From positions 1 through 44,997 of the forward strand of contig CANHFH010000008.1 of the NCBI GenBank assembly GCA_947459825.1: a stretch of DNA of 44,997 nt. The letters run 5' to 3'. The DNA comes from Pseudomonadota bacterium. GTDB lineage: Bacteria > Pseudomonadota > Gammaproteobacteria > Steroidobacterales > Steroidobacteraceae. The notes under the pieces are model-generated. The model did no database searches. It had not been told where the DNA came from and saw nothing but the letters and a program-made list of their open reading frames with translations. Positions 1-8,459 of this stretch are shown here, one piece after another. The position numbers and the translations under genes are program-made. Positions within the stretch are counted from its first letter, which is position 1; every line of letters begins with the position of its first letter.

Positions 1-866
1 CCGATGCGCACCACGGCGCCGTCGCTGTAGGTGAACTTGAGCGAGTGGCCGCGACCGAGCGCGGTCGACACCGTGGCCCCGAGCCGGAAGTTGTCCTGCC
101 GGTTGTCGTCCTCGGCGCCGTTCACCGCGGTCTTGCCGCCCGCGTACCAGGTGCCGCCGAGCGCGGCCCAGGTGCCGGGCTTCAGCGTGTAGCTGACGCC
201 TGCATGCATGTTCCAGATGGGGTCCTGGCTGCGGCGGTTGCCGCCCTGGAACTCGTCGTTGTCGCCGAACACCCAGACGCCGCCGTGCAGGTCGAACTGC
301 CAAGGCCCGCGCGGCCAGGCCAGCCCGACCTCGGGCTTGGCGGCCCAGCGGTTGCTGCCGATGTTGACGAGCCGCGCGGGGACATACTGCCCGGTCGGCG
401 CGACCACCACCATGCTCACGCCGACGCTCGGTCCACGCTTGCGTGCCGCGAACTCGCGCGGCGCGAGCGCCTCGCCGCCGACCAGCATCGTCGCGACACG
501 CAGCCGCAGGTCGCCCATGCCGGAACGCGCCACCGAACGACGGTCCTCACCGACGCTGCCGGAGGCCTCGCCCCACTGGTAGGGCGCCGCGACGCTGATG
601 CTCGTCTGCCGACCTCCGAGCGCGAACACGCGACCGAAGGCCGCGGAGACGGTGTCGACCTCGGCCTCCACATCCGTGAACGGCGCGGAGGAGTCGAACA
701 CCACATCGCCGCTGGTGTTGCCGTAACCGAGCACGGCGAAATTGGTGCCGACCGGGCTCGCCGAATACGCGCGCGGCTCGATCTCCTGCGCGGCGGCAGG
801 CGACAGGACGACGGCTGTCAGCAGCAGCGCAGCGGCGTGATGGATGGCGGCGCGGCGGCGCCTCAA
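1..866 (-). CDS. Outer-membrane transporter-like protein (phenol MetA-degradation family), partial
   Basis: The reading frame is open from a TTG at 866-864 to the left edge, so the C-terminus lies outside the window (about 288 residues visible). The N-terminus is Arg-rich (LRRRR), followed by a hydrophobic stretch ending in SPAAAQE, a plausible Sec signal peptide. The mature part has alternating Gly/aromatic strands such as TNFAVLGYGNTSGDVV, SISVAAPYQWG and SMVVVAPTGQY, the pattern of 'putative MetA-pathway of phenol degradation' beta-barrel proteins (PF13557 type). A role in outer-membrane passage of small molecules is inferred from the family; no substrate can be read. The TTG overlaps the TGA of mscS (TTGA), suggesting coupled translation. 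No ATG or GTG in this frame gives a signal peptide, which is why I chose TTG. Confidence 0.7.
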   Translation of the reverse strand, partial: MRRRRAAIHHAAALLLTAVVLSPAAAQEIEPRAYSASPVGTNFAVLGYGNTSGDVVFDSSAPFTDVEAEVDTVSAAFGRVFALGGRQTSISVAAPYQWGEASGSVGEDRRSVARSGMGDLRLRVATMLVGGEALAPREFAARKRGPSVGVSMVVVAPTGQYVPARLVNIGSNRWAAKPEVGLAWPRGPWQFDLHGGVWVFGDNDEFQGGNRRSQDPIWNMHAGVSYTLKPGTWAALGGTWYAGGKTAVNGAEDDNRQDNFRLGATVSTALGRGHSLKFTYSDGAVVRI

Positions 867-1675
867 CCCTGCACCTGGATCATCTTGGTGGCGGGCGTCG
901 GTGCGGGCCATCCGGCCTGCTGCGCGACCCGCACCATCGCCTCGTTGGTTTCGAAGTACACCTGCCAGTAGTGGTCGGTGTGGCAGTACGGGCGCACCGC
1001 GATGACATGGCCGACGAGGTTGGTCTCGAGCAGGTTCACCTCGGGCGCCGGGTCGGCGGCGACGTTCGGGATCGCCGCGATCGCCTTGCGCAGCCGCGCC
1101 ATCGCATCGAGCGGATCGACGGATCCCGCGATCTGCATGGTGCGCTCGACGCGGCGCGTCGGACGCGAGGAGTAGTTCATCACCGTGTCGGCGAAGATCT
1201 TGCCGTTGCCGACCAGGGTCATCACGTTGTCGGGCGTGATGAGGGTGGTGCCGAAGAGACCGAGCTCGTGCACCGTGCCGGTGATGCCGCCCACCTGCAC
1301 GAAGTCGCCCACCTTGAAGGGGCGCAGCACCAGCATGAACGCGCCGGCGGCGAAGTTGCCGAGCATGCCGCTCCAGGCCGCACCGATGGCGAGTCCGGCG
1401 CCCGCCAGCATCGCGGCGAACGAGGTGGTCTGGATGCCGAAGTAGCCGAGTATGCCGAGGACCAGCGCGATGTTGAGCGCGATGGCGACGATCGAGCCGA
1501 GATATTTGGTGAGGGTCGGATCGATGTCGTTGCGGTTCATCGCCGCCTGCATGAGGCCGACGACCTTGCCGATCAGCCAGCGGCCGATGATCCAGAACGC
1601 GAGCGCGGCCAGGATCTTGATGGCGAGCTCGCTCGCGGTCGTGCGCAGGAAGGTCTCGATCGATTCGCGGTCCAT
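863..1675 (-). CDS. mscS: Small-conductance mechanosensitive ion channel, MscS family
   Basis: This 270-residue inner-membrane protein would relieve turgor by opening under membrane tension. Hydrophobic helices lie at about 17-45 and 62-85. The pore-lining segment at about 90-125 is rich in Gly and Ala (AAMLAGAGLAIGAAWSG, then LGNFAAG), as in MscS TM3. It runs into RPFKVGDFVQVGGITGTV, the start of the beta domain and a family signature. An ATG with GGAGG about 8 bases upstream supports this start; a longer in-frame reading to 1744 adds only low-complexity residues without a ribosome-binding site. The length is close to E. coli MscS. It lies 96 bases after nadC, is co-oriented with the nad genes, and overlaps the next gene by TTGA. 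Confidence 0.9.
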   Translation of the reverse strand: MDRESIETFLRTTASELAIKILAALAFWIIGRWLIGKVVGLMQAAMNRNDIDPTLTKYLGSIVAIALNIALVLGILGYFGIQTTSFAAMLAGAGLAIGAAWSGMLGNFAAGAFMLVLRPFKVGDFVQVGGITGTVHELGLFGTTLITPDNVMTLVGNGKIFADTVMNYSSRPTRRVERTMQIAGSVDPLDAMARLRKAIAAIPNVAADPAPEVNLLETNLVGHVIAVRPYCHTDHYWQVYFETNEAMVRVAQQAGWPAPTPATKMIQVQG

Positions 1676-1771
1676 GGGAGCCTCCGGGGTAGAGCCGCCC
1701 ATTGGACGACGGGCGCGGCAGGGCGCGCCATCCGCTCGGCGCAAAACCGTCGGCGGGGCGGTTCTCCCCGG

Positions 1772-2626
1772 CTACCCGAGGGCGTCCAGACCGAGGTCGA
1801 GCCGACGCGATGAATGGGTGATGGCACCGACCGAGATGTAGCCGACGCCCGTCTCGGCGATCGCGCGCACGCTGTCGAGCCGGACATTGCCGGACGCCTC
1901 GAGCACGACCGCACCGCCGGCCATCGCGACCGCGGCCCTCAGGTCCTCGAGCGACATGTTGTCGAGCAGCACGCAGCCGGGGCGCAGCGGCAGCACCTCA
2001 CGGAGCTGCTCGAGGGTGTCCACCTCGATCTCGATCACCCGCATGTGCCCGGCGACGGCTTGCGCCCGGGCGAGAGCGGCCGACGCACCGCCCGCGGCGG
2101 CGATGTGGTTGTCCTTGATGAGCACGGCATCGGCGAGCGAGTGGCGATGGTTCGACCCTCCGCCGAGGCGCACCGCACGCTTCTCCAACGCCCGCAGGCC
2201 CGGCGTCGTCTTGCGGGTGCAGGTCACGCGTGCACCTGTCCCGGCCACCGCATCGACGAAGCGGCGGGTGGCGGTCGCGATCCCGGAGAGATGCCCAAGG
2301 AAATTGAGCATCGTGCGCTCGGCCATCAGCACGGAACGCGCAGCGCCGGACAGTTCGGCCAGCGTCTCACCGGCCGCCACGGCGGAACCGTCGCCGCGCA
2401 GCACCTGCAGCGTGACCGCAGGGTCGACCAAGCGCAGCGCGAGCGCGGCGGCGTCGAACCCGGCCACGACACCGGCCTCGCGGGCCCGCAGCGCGGCACG
2501 CAGCGTCAGCTGCGGCGGCAATGCGGTGTCGCTCGTGATGTCGCCTGAGGGCGAGAGGTCCTCGAGCAGCGCTAGGCGCACGATGGGGTCGAGGATGACT
2601 TCGGGCAGCGGCGGATGTCCTTCCAT
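1772..2626 (-). CDS. nadC: Nicotinate-nucleotide pyrophosphorylase (carboxylating)
   Basis: NadC (284 residues) converts quinolinate and PRPP to nicotinate mononucleotide, CO2 and PPi, the third step of de novo NAD synthesis in the cytosol. Family motifs are present in order: [11 protein letters not shown] near the N-terminus, [25 protein letters not shown] with the phosphate-binding basic residues, GGGSNHR, LIKDNH, LLDNM and LEASGN, then the C-terminal [12 protein letters not shown]. The ATG at 2626 is preceded by AAGGAG 8 bases upstream; the reading frame extends further upstream, but into the C-terminal part of nadB. It follows nadB by 47 bases, giving the order nadA-nadB-nadC. A weak inverted repeat (AACCG/CGGTT at 1745-1763, followed by TTTT on the minus strand) just after the TAG could terminate transcription. 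Confidence 0.95.
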   Translation of the reverse strand: MEGHPPLPEVILDPIVRLALLEDLSPSGDITSDTALPPQLTLRAALRAREAGVVAGFDAAALALRLVDPAVTLQVLRGDGSAVAAGETLAELSGAARSVLMAERTMLNFLGHLSGIATATRRFVDAVAGTGARVTCTRKTTPGLRALEKRAVRLGGGSNHRHSLADAVLIKDNHIAAAGGASAALARAQAVAGHMRVIEIEVDTLEQLREVLPLRPGCVLLDNMSLEDLRAAVAMAGGAVVLEASGNVRLDSVRAIAETGVGYISVGAITHSSRRLDLGLDALG

Positions 2627-2673
2627 GGAGTGCTCCTTCGGTGTGCTCTTCAGCGTACGCGGCCGATCGCCGG

Positions 2674-4197
2674 TCAGGCCGCCGACCGCTCGATCTGCCG
2701 GAGGCCATCGCCCGAGTCCCGCACGAACAGACTCCGGCGCGCGACCGGATCGCTGCCGGGATGGTCGCTGCGCTGGTGGCTGCCGCGGCTCTCGCGCCGC
2801 GCCGACGCAGCGGCGACGACCAGGCGCGCGGCGACCAGCGCCGTGGGCCAGCCGGCCGCCCGGCCGGCCTCCTCGATCCAGTCCAAGGTCCGCTGCAACC
2901 CCGCACCATCGCGTACCACGCCGCATTCCGCGCTCATGCGGGTGCGCAGCGCATCCAGCGTGGCCACCTCCAACCGCGGCGGCAGCGGCGCGCTGCCGTG
3001 ACGGCGCGGTGGCGATGGGCCGTCGCGCAGACGGTCGGCGATGCGCGCGGCGAACACCACGGACTCGAGCAGGGAGTTCGAGGCGAGACGGTTCGCGCCG
3101 TGGGCACCGGTCGAGGCGCACTCGCCCACCGCCGACAGACCGGGCAGCGAAGTCGCGCCGTCACGGTCGGTGGCGATGCCGCCCATGTGGTAATGGGCCG
3201 CCGGTGCGACCGGGATCGGCTGCACGCGCGGGTCGATGCCCATCGACATGCAGGCGCTGAACACGGTCGGGAAGCGCTGCGGGAACTCGGCACCGACCGC
3301 AGCGCGGCAATCGAGCCGCACGCGGCGCCCTGCGGCGTTCTCCGCGTGGATGGCGCGCGCCACGACATCGCGCGGCGCGAGATCGGCATCCGCGTGGTGA
3401 CGGACCATCAACGGCTCGCCGTCGGCATCGATGAGCCGCGCGCCGGCGCCGCGCAGGGCCTCGGTGGCGAGCGGGGCCGGATCGGCACCGATGTCGATGG
3501 CTGTGGGATGGAACTGCACGAACTCCGGATCGGCGATCGCCGCGCCTGCGGAGAACGCCATCGCCAAAGCAGCGCCGCGCGTCTCGCGCGGATTGGTGGT
3601 GACGCGGTACAGGCCGCCGATGCCGCCTGCCGCCAGCACCGTATGGCGCGCCGCGATGACGCCATCGCCCGCCGGACCGCGCGTCAGCGCACCGGTCACG
3701 ACACCCGAGGCCTCGGCGAGCGCCACCGCGCGGACGCCCTCCAACACCGTCACCGAGGGGGCATCGCGCACCGCGACGGCGAGGGCACGCATGATGGCCC
3801 GACCGGAGAGATCGCCGGCGACATGTGCCACCCGCGGCCGCGAATGCGCCGCCTCCAACGAGACCTCCAGACGACCATCCGCATCGCGGTCGAACGGGAC
3901 GCCGAGGGCGCAGAGATCGTCGATGCGCGCGGCAGCGGAGTCGGCGATGAGCCGTGCGACCGCAGGGTCGACCAACCCGGCGCCCACCGCCACCGTGTCC
4001 GCCGCGTGCAACGCCGCGCTGTCGTCGGCGCGCAGCGCCGCCGCGATACCGCCCTGGGCCCAAGCGCTCGCCGCGGCCTGACCGAGCGGCGCCGGCGAGA
4101 GCACGACGCAGCGGCGGGGCGCCAACCGGAGCGCGAGGAAGAGCCCCGCGAGACCTGCGCCGACGATCAGGACATCGGCATCTTCCGCGGCGCTCAC
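2674..4197 (-). CDS. nadB: L-aspartate oxidase
   Basis: NadB (507 residues) oxidises L-aspartate to iminoaspartate using FAD and passes it to NadA. The N-terminus carries the FAD-binding Rossmann motif [13 protein letters not shown], then [12 protein letters not shown], typical of the succinate dehydrogenase/aspartate oxidase flavoprotein family. Catalytic regions include the substrate-binding FVQFHPTAI, the HYHMGGI segment, and [19 protein letters not shown] near the second FAD-binding region. A C-terminal helical domain follows. The start is a GTG whose last bases overlap the nadA TGA (GTGA at 4197-4194); frames further upstream are the shadow of nadA. Confidence 0.95.
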   Translation of the reverse strand: MSAAEDADVLIVGAGLAGLFLALRLAPRRCVVLSPAPLGQAAASAWAQGGIAAALRADDSAALHAADTVAVGAGLVDPAVARLIADSAAARIDDLCALGVPFDRDADGRLEVSLEAAHSRPRVAHVAGDLSGRAIMRALAVAVRDAPSVTVLEGVRAVALAEASGVVTGALTRGPAGDGVIAARHTVLAAGGIGGLYRVTTNPRETRGAALAMAFSAGAAIADPEFVQFHPTAIDIGADPAPLATEALRGAGARLIDADGEPLMVRHHADADLAPRDVVARAIHAENAAGRRVRLDCRAAVGAEFPQRFPTVFSACMSMGIDPRVQPIPVAPAAHYHMGGIATDRDGATSLPGLSAVGECASTGAHGANRLASNSLLESVVFAARIADRLRDGPSPPRRHGSAPLPPRLEVATLDALRTRMSAECGVVRDGAGLQRTLDWIEEAGRAAGWPTALVAARLVVAAASARRESRGSHQRSDHPGSDPVARRSLFVRDSGDGLRQIERSAA

Positions 4198-5354
4198 GCC
4201 CGCGACATCACGGCCACTTCGACCGGGGCCACGCCGGTCGCGAACCCCGACGGCCGGTCCGCGCGCGGCAGCGCGAGCATGCGCTCGATGGCGGTGCGCG
4301 CCCGGGCCGCGACATCCGCGGGGACGCGCACCTCGTGGCGCATCTCGCGCAGCGAGTCGTAGATGTTCTCGAGGGTGATGCGCTTCATGTGCGGACAAAG
4401 ATTGCAGGGCCGCACGAAGTCGGTGGCGGGGCTCGCCAGCGCCACGTTGTCGGACATCGAGCACTCGGTCAGCAGCACGACCTTGGCCGGGGCGTGGGTG
4501 CCGACCCAATCCGCCAATGCGGAGGTCGAACCGGCGAAATCCGCCGCGGCGAGGACCTCCGGCGGGCACTCCGGATGGGCGAGCACCACCGCGCCCGGGA
4601 ACGATCGGCGCAGGTCCGCGATGTCGGCGGCGGTGAAGCGCTCGTGGACTTCGCAGCGCCCCTGCCATGTCACGATGCGCAGACGGGTCTGCCCGGCGAT
4701 GTTGCGCGCGAGGTACTCGTCCGGGATCACGATGACGGTGTCGCTGCCCCATTCGGCGGCGGCCCACTCCGCGACCTGCACCGCGTTCGAGGAGGTGCAG
4801 CACACATCGCTCTCCGCCTTGACCTCGGCCGACGAGTTCACATAGGTGACCACCGGGACCCCGGGATGGGCGGCCCGCATCAGGCGCACATCACGACCGG
4901 TGATGGAGGCGGCGAGCGAGCAGCCGGCGCGCTGGTCGGGGATCAGCACCGTCTTGTCCGGGCAGAGTATCTTCGAGGTCTCTGCCATGAAGTGCACGCC
5001 CGCCTGGACGATCACCCGGGCCTCGGTGCGCGCCGCCTCGCGTGCGAGCTGCAGGGAGTCGCCGCGGATATCACCCACGCAGGCGAAGATGTCGGGTGTC
5101 ATGTAGTTGTGGGCGAGCACCACCGCGCCGCGCTCGGCCTTCAGGCGTTCGATCGCGTGGATGAAGGGCGCGAGCAACGGCCACTCCCAGGACGGCACCA
5201 CCTCGCGCACCCGGTCGTAGAGGTGCGCGGTGGCGGCCTCGACCTCCGGCGTGAACGGCAGCCCGCGGGCGGCGGGCGAGGCGGCATCGGCCCCATGCCC
5301 GGGGATCTCGCACTTCTCGGCGTCGCCGGTCAGGGCATCGATGATCTTGCTCAT
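4194..5354 (-). CDS. nadA: Quinolinate synthase, [4Fe-4S] enzyme
   Basis: NadA (386 residues) condenses iminoaspartate with dihydroxyacetone phosphate to quinolinate. The sequence has VVLAHNYMTPDI near residue 80, HFMAETSKIL, and the cluster ligands expected for the family: Cys145 (DQRAGCSL), Cys234 (WQGRC) and a Cys in CNLC (317/320). HPECP and TYVNSSAEVKAESD are also family motifs. This is the first gene of nadA-nadB-nadC and overlaps nadB by GTGA. The N-terminal 40 residues carry an extra Cys15 that is not one of the expected ligands. I see no NadR or NrtR operator with confidence in the 70 bases upstream. Confidence 0.95.
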   Translation of the reverse strand: MSKIIDALTGDAEKCEIPGHGADAASPAARGLPFTPEVEAATAHLYDRVREVVPSWEWPLLAPFIHAIERLKAERGAVVLAHNYMTPDIFACVGDIRGDSLQLAREAARTEARVIVQAGVHFMAETSKILCPDKTVLIPDQRAGCSLAASITGRDVRLMRAAHPGVPVVTYVNSSAEVKAESDVCCTSSNAVQVAEWAAAEWGSDTVIVIPDEYLARNIAGQTRLRIVTWQGRCEVHERFTAADIADLRRSFPGAVVLAHPECPPEVLAAADFAGSTSALADWVGTHAPAKVVLLTECSMSDNVALASPATDFVRPCNLCPHMKRITLENIYDSLREMRHEVRVPADVAARARTAIERMLALPRADRPSGFATGVAPVEVAVMSRA

Positions 5355-5424
5355 GATGGGGCGATGGTAGCGGAACCGGAAGCCCGGGAGCGCCGACTGT
5401 CACACGGCGCGCCGCCGTCCGATG

Positions 5425-6084
5425 TCAGGACATCAGGTGGCGGATACGCCCGTGCAGGGGGCTGCTGCGCGGGAAGTGCGCGAGCAGGTACTCCATCTGG
5501 TCGGCGAGCACACGCCGTCCCTTCAGGAAGATGTATTCGGCGTAGGTGGGCGTGAACGGCACGGCGAGCAACTGCATCTTGGCCTGTTCCGGGGTGCGCC
5601 AGGCCTTGAAGTTGTTGCAGCGGCGGCAGGCGGTGACGACATTGGTCCAGACATCGCGGCCGCCCTGGCTGAACGGCCGCACATGGTCGCGCGACAGATC
5701 GCGGTGCGCGAAGCGGTCACCGCAGTACAGGCAAAGATGGGCGTCGCGGCGGAACAGCGTCTCGTTGTTGAGCGGCGGCACATAGTCGGCGCGCAGGTGG
5801 CCGGGGTTGCCGCTCTGGCCGACCGTCGCGATGATCGAGTTGACCTCGAGCACGGTGCGCCGGCCGGTGAGGGCGTTGGTGCCGCCGTAGAGCCGGAAGA
5901 TGGGGGTGCCGCAGGCGTAGGCGACCTGGTCCTGGTGGTAGAGCCGCGCCGCCTCGCGGTAGTCGATCCATTCGAGCGGCATGCCGGCGACATCGGTGCG
6001 CAGCACCGGCTGCTGCAGGGTCACGCCCTCGACGGGGTGCGCGAGGGCCGGGAACTCGTCACGGCTTTCTTGGGTCATCAGCAT
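5425..6084 (-). CDS. HNH endonuclease-domain protein
   Basis: The protein has about 219 residues. The C-terminal half holds a complete HNH zinc-type fold: a first pair CLYC, then DLSRDHVRPFSQGG (the catalytic His region), WTNVVTACRRCN (Asn and second Cys pair) and KAWRTPEQAKM. The family (COG1403-like) is a widespread, mostly stand-alone protein of unclear cellular role; some members have nuclease activity. The N-terminal 100 residues (IDYREAARLYHQDQVAY and onward) are the usual companion region. ATG at 6084 or at 6078 are both possible and neither has a clear ribosome-binding site. It is transcribed divergently from the TraB-like gene with an 18-base gap. It may be read together with nadA, 70 bases downstream. 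Confidence 0.85.
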   Translation of the reverse strand: MLMTQESRDEFPALAHPVEGVTLQQPVLRTDVAGMPLEWIDYREAARLYHQDQVAYACGTPIFRLYGGTNALTGRRTVLEVNSIIATVGQSGNPGHLRADYVPPLNNETLFRRDAHLCLYCGDRFAHRDLSRDHVRPFSQGGRDVWTNVVTACRRCNNFKAWRTPEQAKMQLLAVPFTPTYAEYIFLKGRRVLADQMEYLLAHFPRSSPLHGRIRHLMS

Positions 6085-6102
6085 CGTAAGATAAGGCCGG
6101 AC

Positions 6103-7143
6103 ATGACCACATTCAACGCCATCCGCATGACCTTCCACGCCGCCCTGGTCGCCGCCCTCGCCACGACCCTCGTCGGCATCGCGGGGGCGCAGCCCGTGGC
6201 GCCGTCCATGACCGACCCGCCGCCGGACGCGCCCTCGGATGACGCTCCGGTGGAGGAGACCGTCGAGGAGGTGTTGGTCGCGGGCGAACGCGCCGGCCCG
6301 GGCCTCTGGAAGGTCCGCAAGGGCGACAACACGCTGTTCCTGCTCGCCACCATCACACCCGCACCCAAGAAGATCGAATGGCGTTCGCGCGAGGTGGAGT
6401 CGGTGCTGGCGCGAGCGCAGGCCTTCGTGCCGGCACGGCCGGAGGTGAACACGGACATCGGCCCCATCAAGGCGGTCCAGCTCTACATGCAGTACCGCAA
6501 GCTGCGCGGCAACGCCGAGGGCGAACGCCTCGAGGCCGTGCTGCCGCCGCCGCTGTTCGAGCGCTTCGAGAAGCTGCGCACCAAGTACGCGCCGCGCGAC
6601 CGCAGCATGCTCGAACGGCGCCCGATGCTCGCGGTGCTCGAGCTGCAGAGCGCCGCGGTCGAGCGCAGCGGGTTGACCTTCCGCAACGATGTGGCGCGCA
6701 AGGTCGAGAAGTTGGCCCGCGAGCGCAAGGTCCCGGTGCAGCGCGCGGCGGTCAAGGTCGAGGACGCGCGCGGCACGCTGGCCGAAGTCGGGCAGATCCC
6801 GCTGCCGGCGGAGATCGCCTGCATGGACGTGGTGCTGGGGCGCATCGAGGCCGACCTCGCCAACTCGCGGCAGCGCGCCGAGGCCTGGGCGGTGGGTGAT
6901 GTGCGCGGGCTGCGCTCGAGCGCGTCCTCCCAGGCGGCCGAGACCTGCCTCGATTCGTTGCGCAACAGCGCGCGCATGACCAAGCTGCTGCGCGACTTCG
7001 AGGACGCATGGCTCGGCGTCGTCACGCGCTCGCTGGAGCGCCACCCGGTGACGCTCGCGATCACGGACATCGACGGGCTGCTGCGGCCGGGCGGCATCCT
7101 CGCGCAGCTGCGCGCGCGCGGCTATGAGATCGACGAACCCTGA
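6103..7143 (+). CDS. Secreted TraB/GumN-like protein
   Basis: The protein has 346 residues. A signal peptide is clear (hydrophobic core FHAALVAALATTLVGIAGA before QPVAP), so it is periplasmic or secreted. A Pro/Asp/Glu-rich linker follows, then LWKVRKGDNTLFLLATITPAPKKIEW and a long helical region. This layout matches the TraB/PrgY/GumN family (PF01963), whose function in bacteria is unsettled. In most members the first motif reads G-T-x-H; here it is ATIT, so both the Gly and the His are gone. The ATG has AAGG 6 bases upstream, and TAAGAT at 6087-6092 lies 10 bases before it. The reading frame stays open upstream but only as a shadow of the HNH gene. Confidence 0.75.
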   Translation: MTTFNAIRMTFHAALVAALATTLVGIAGAQPVAPSMTDPPPDAPSDDAPVEETVEEVLVAGERAGPGLWKVRKGDNTLFLLATITPAPKKIEWRSREVESVLARAQAFVPARPEVNTDIGPIKAVQLYMQYRKLRGNAEGERLEAVLPPPLFERFEKLRTKYAPRDRSMLERRPMLAVLELQSAAVERSGLTFRNDVARKVEKLARERKVPVQRAAVKVEDARGTLAEVGQIPLPAEIACMDVVLGRIEADLANSRQRAEAWAVGDVRGLRSSASSQAAETCLDSLRNSARMTKLLRDFEDAWLGVVTRSLERHPVTLAITDIDGLLRPGGILAQLRARGYEIDEP

Positions 7144-7170
7144 GACGGGCGCACGGCAGGGTCGCCCATG

Positions 7171-7201
7171 AAAAAGGGCGCGACGGTGTCCCGACGCGCC
7201 C
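7171..7201 (-). terminator. Rho-independent terminator of the small Gly-rich gene
   Basis: On the minus strand the 7-bp stem GGGCGCG/CGCGCCC (arms 7195-7201 and 7176-7182) is followed directly by TTTTT (7175-7171). It starts 42 bases after the stop of the 56-residue gene. On the plus strand there is no T-tract, so it acts mainly for the minus-strand transcript, though the hairpin also lies just downstream of the TraB-like gene. Confidence 0.75.
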
Positions 7202-7242
7202 CTCACATGGCTCCGGCCGAAGCCGGAACGACGTCGATCGGC

Positions 7243-7413
7243 TTACTTGGCCATCGCCTTTTTGATGAAGCCGACGCCGCCGCTGCCCACGCTGGCCAGC
7301 GCACCGCCACCGCCCATGCCCAGCTGGCTGAGCAGCGCCGCGCCGAGCGGACCGCCGATGTTGCCGCCGACCGCGCCCGAGACGAGCTGGATGAGCAGAC
7401 TGGTGATGTCCAT
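7243..7413 (-). CDS. Small Gly-rich protein, 56 residues, unknown function
   Basis: The product begins MDITSLLIQLVSGAVGGN and continues with Gly-rich hydrophobic sequence (IGGPLGAALLSQLGMGGGG) to a short basic end KKAMAK. Small proteins of this form (an ISLLIQLVSGAVGGNI-like start) recur in many proteobacteria as hypothetical proteins; I know of no function. The amphipathic or hydrophobic helix and the Gly runs would suit membrane association or self-assembly. The ATG is preceded by a G-rich ribosome-binding site (AAGGGGGG about 6 bases away). An upstream in-frame ATG at 7512 would add 33 low-complexity residues and lacks a site. A convincing terminator immediately downstream supports a real, monocistronic, possibly highly expressed gene. 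Confidence 0.7.
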   Translation of the reverse strand: MDITSLLIQLVSGAVGGNIGGPLGAALLSQLGMGGGGALASVGSGGVGFIKKAMAK

Positions 7414-7513
7414 GTGATCCCCCCTTCGTTGTGGTTGTTCCGCATGCCGCCCGACCGGCCGGAGAGCCCCAGGACGGCCGATCCAGCAATGCGGCTGCCG
7501 CGGGTCGGTCAAG

Positions 7514-7525
7514 TGACTAAAGTCA
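7514..7525. promoter_or_regulatory. Short inverted repeat between divergent genes
   Basis: TGACT-AA-AGTCA is a perfect inverted repeat in the 173-base divergent region between the Gly-rich gene and the first EamA transporter. It lies about 60 bases upstream of the transporter start. It could be an operator; there is no second copy and no regulator gene nearby, so this is only a candidate. Confidence 0.25.
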
Positions 7526-7586
7526 TGCGGGCCCCGCGCGGCGCGCGTCGGCTCCTGGGGGGTGCGCTCGCGTATAGTGCCTACCG

Positions 7587-8459
7587 ATGCAATCCGGCAG
7601 CGCCAAAGGCGTGCTGGCGATGTTCATCGCCGTCGCCGCCTTCTCCTTCATGGATGCGCTGCTGAAGCTCTTCGCGGCGCATTACCCGCCCATGCAGGTC
7701 ATCTTCCTGCGGGCCACCGCCTCGCTGCCGTTCCTGCTGCTGCCCCTGTGGTGGCGCGGCGGTCTCGCCGAACTGCGCCCGACGCGGCCGTGGCTGCACC
7801 TCTCGCGCGCGCTGCTCGGCATCCTGATGCTCATCACCTTCGTCATCGCGCTGCGCGATGCGCCGCTCGCCTCGGTGTATTCGGTCTACATGTTCGCGCC
7901 CCTGCTGATCGCGGCGTTCGCCGCCTGGTTCCTGCGCGAGCGCGTCGACGCCGGCTGCTGGATCGCGATCGTGGTGGGCTTCCTCGGCGTGCTGGTGATC
8001 CTGCAGCCGCGGCCCGACGGGCTGCCGGCGGCGGCCGGCCTCGCCGCGCTCGTGTCCGCGCTCTGCTATGCGGCGGCGGTGCTGGTCGCGCGGGTGCTGA
8101 CGCGCACCGAACACACAGCGGCGGTGGTGTTCTCGTTCCTCGGGCTGATGGCCGTCATCTCGGGCGCCTTCGCGCTGCCCGGCTGGGTCGGCGTGGAACC
8201 CACGCACTGGATCCTGGTCGCGGCCGCGGGCGCCACAGGCGCCATCGGCCAGCAGTACATCACCATCGCCTTCAAGAACGCGCCGGCGGCGGTGGTGGCC
8301 CCGGTGGAGTACACCGCGCTGCTGTGGGGGCTCGGCATCGACTGGGTGTTCTGGTCGGTGGCCCCGAACGCCACCGTGCTCATGGGCGCGGCGTTGGTGA
8401 TCGCCGCAGGCGTGTACGTCGCGTGGCGGGAACGGCATCCGGCGGTGCCGGCGGCATGA
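7587..8459 (+). CDS. DMT-superfamily (EamA) inner-membrane transporter
   Basis: The protein has 290 residues and about ten hydrophobic helices in two EamA repeats. The first repeat begins KGVLAMFIAVAAFSFMDALLKLFA, with the typical PPMQVIFLRA segment after helix 1. The second begins near GLAALVSALCYAAAVLVARVL. QQYITIAFKNAPAAVVAPVEYTALLWG near the end is the usual helix 8-9 signature of drug/metabolite exporters. The substrate cannot be inferred. TATAGT at 7573-7578 lies 8 bases before the ATG and no ribosome-binding site is visible, so the mRNA may be leaderless. The stop overlaps the start of a second EamA gene (ATGA). The two proteins share fold but not close sequence, so this is not a recent duplication. 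Confidence 0.88.
   Translation: MQSGSAKGVLAMFIAVAAFSFMDALLKLFAAHYPPMQVIFLRATASLPFLLLPLWWRGGLAELRPTRPWLHLSRALLGILMLITFVIALRDAPLASVYSVYMFAPLLIAAFAAWFLRERVDAGCWIAIVVGFLGVLVILQPRPDGLPAAAGLAALVSALCYAAAVLVARVLTRTEHTAAVVFSFLGLMAVISGAFALPGWVGVEPTHWILVAAAGATGAIGQQYITIAFKNAPAAVVAPVEYTALLWGLGIDWVFWSVAPNATVLMGAALVIAAGVYVAWRERHPAVPAA

Noticed and set aside
45-971. Plus-strand 308-residue open frame at the left edge
   Set aside because: It is antisense to the transporter-like gene and mscS, whose translations show real family features; this frame shows none.
5421-5434. GATGTC-AG-GACATC inverted repeat at the HNH gene end
   Set aside because: It is short, overlaps the stop codon and lacks a T-tract or second copy; it is likely chance.
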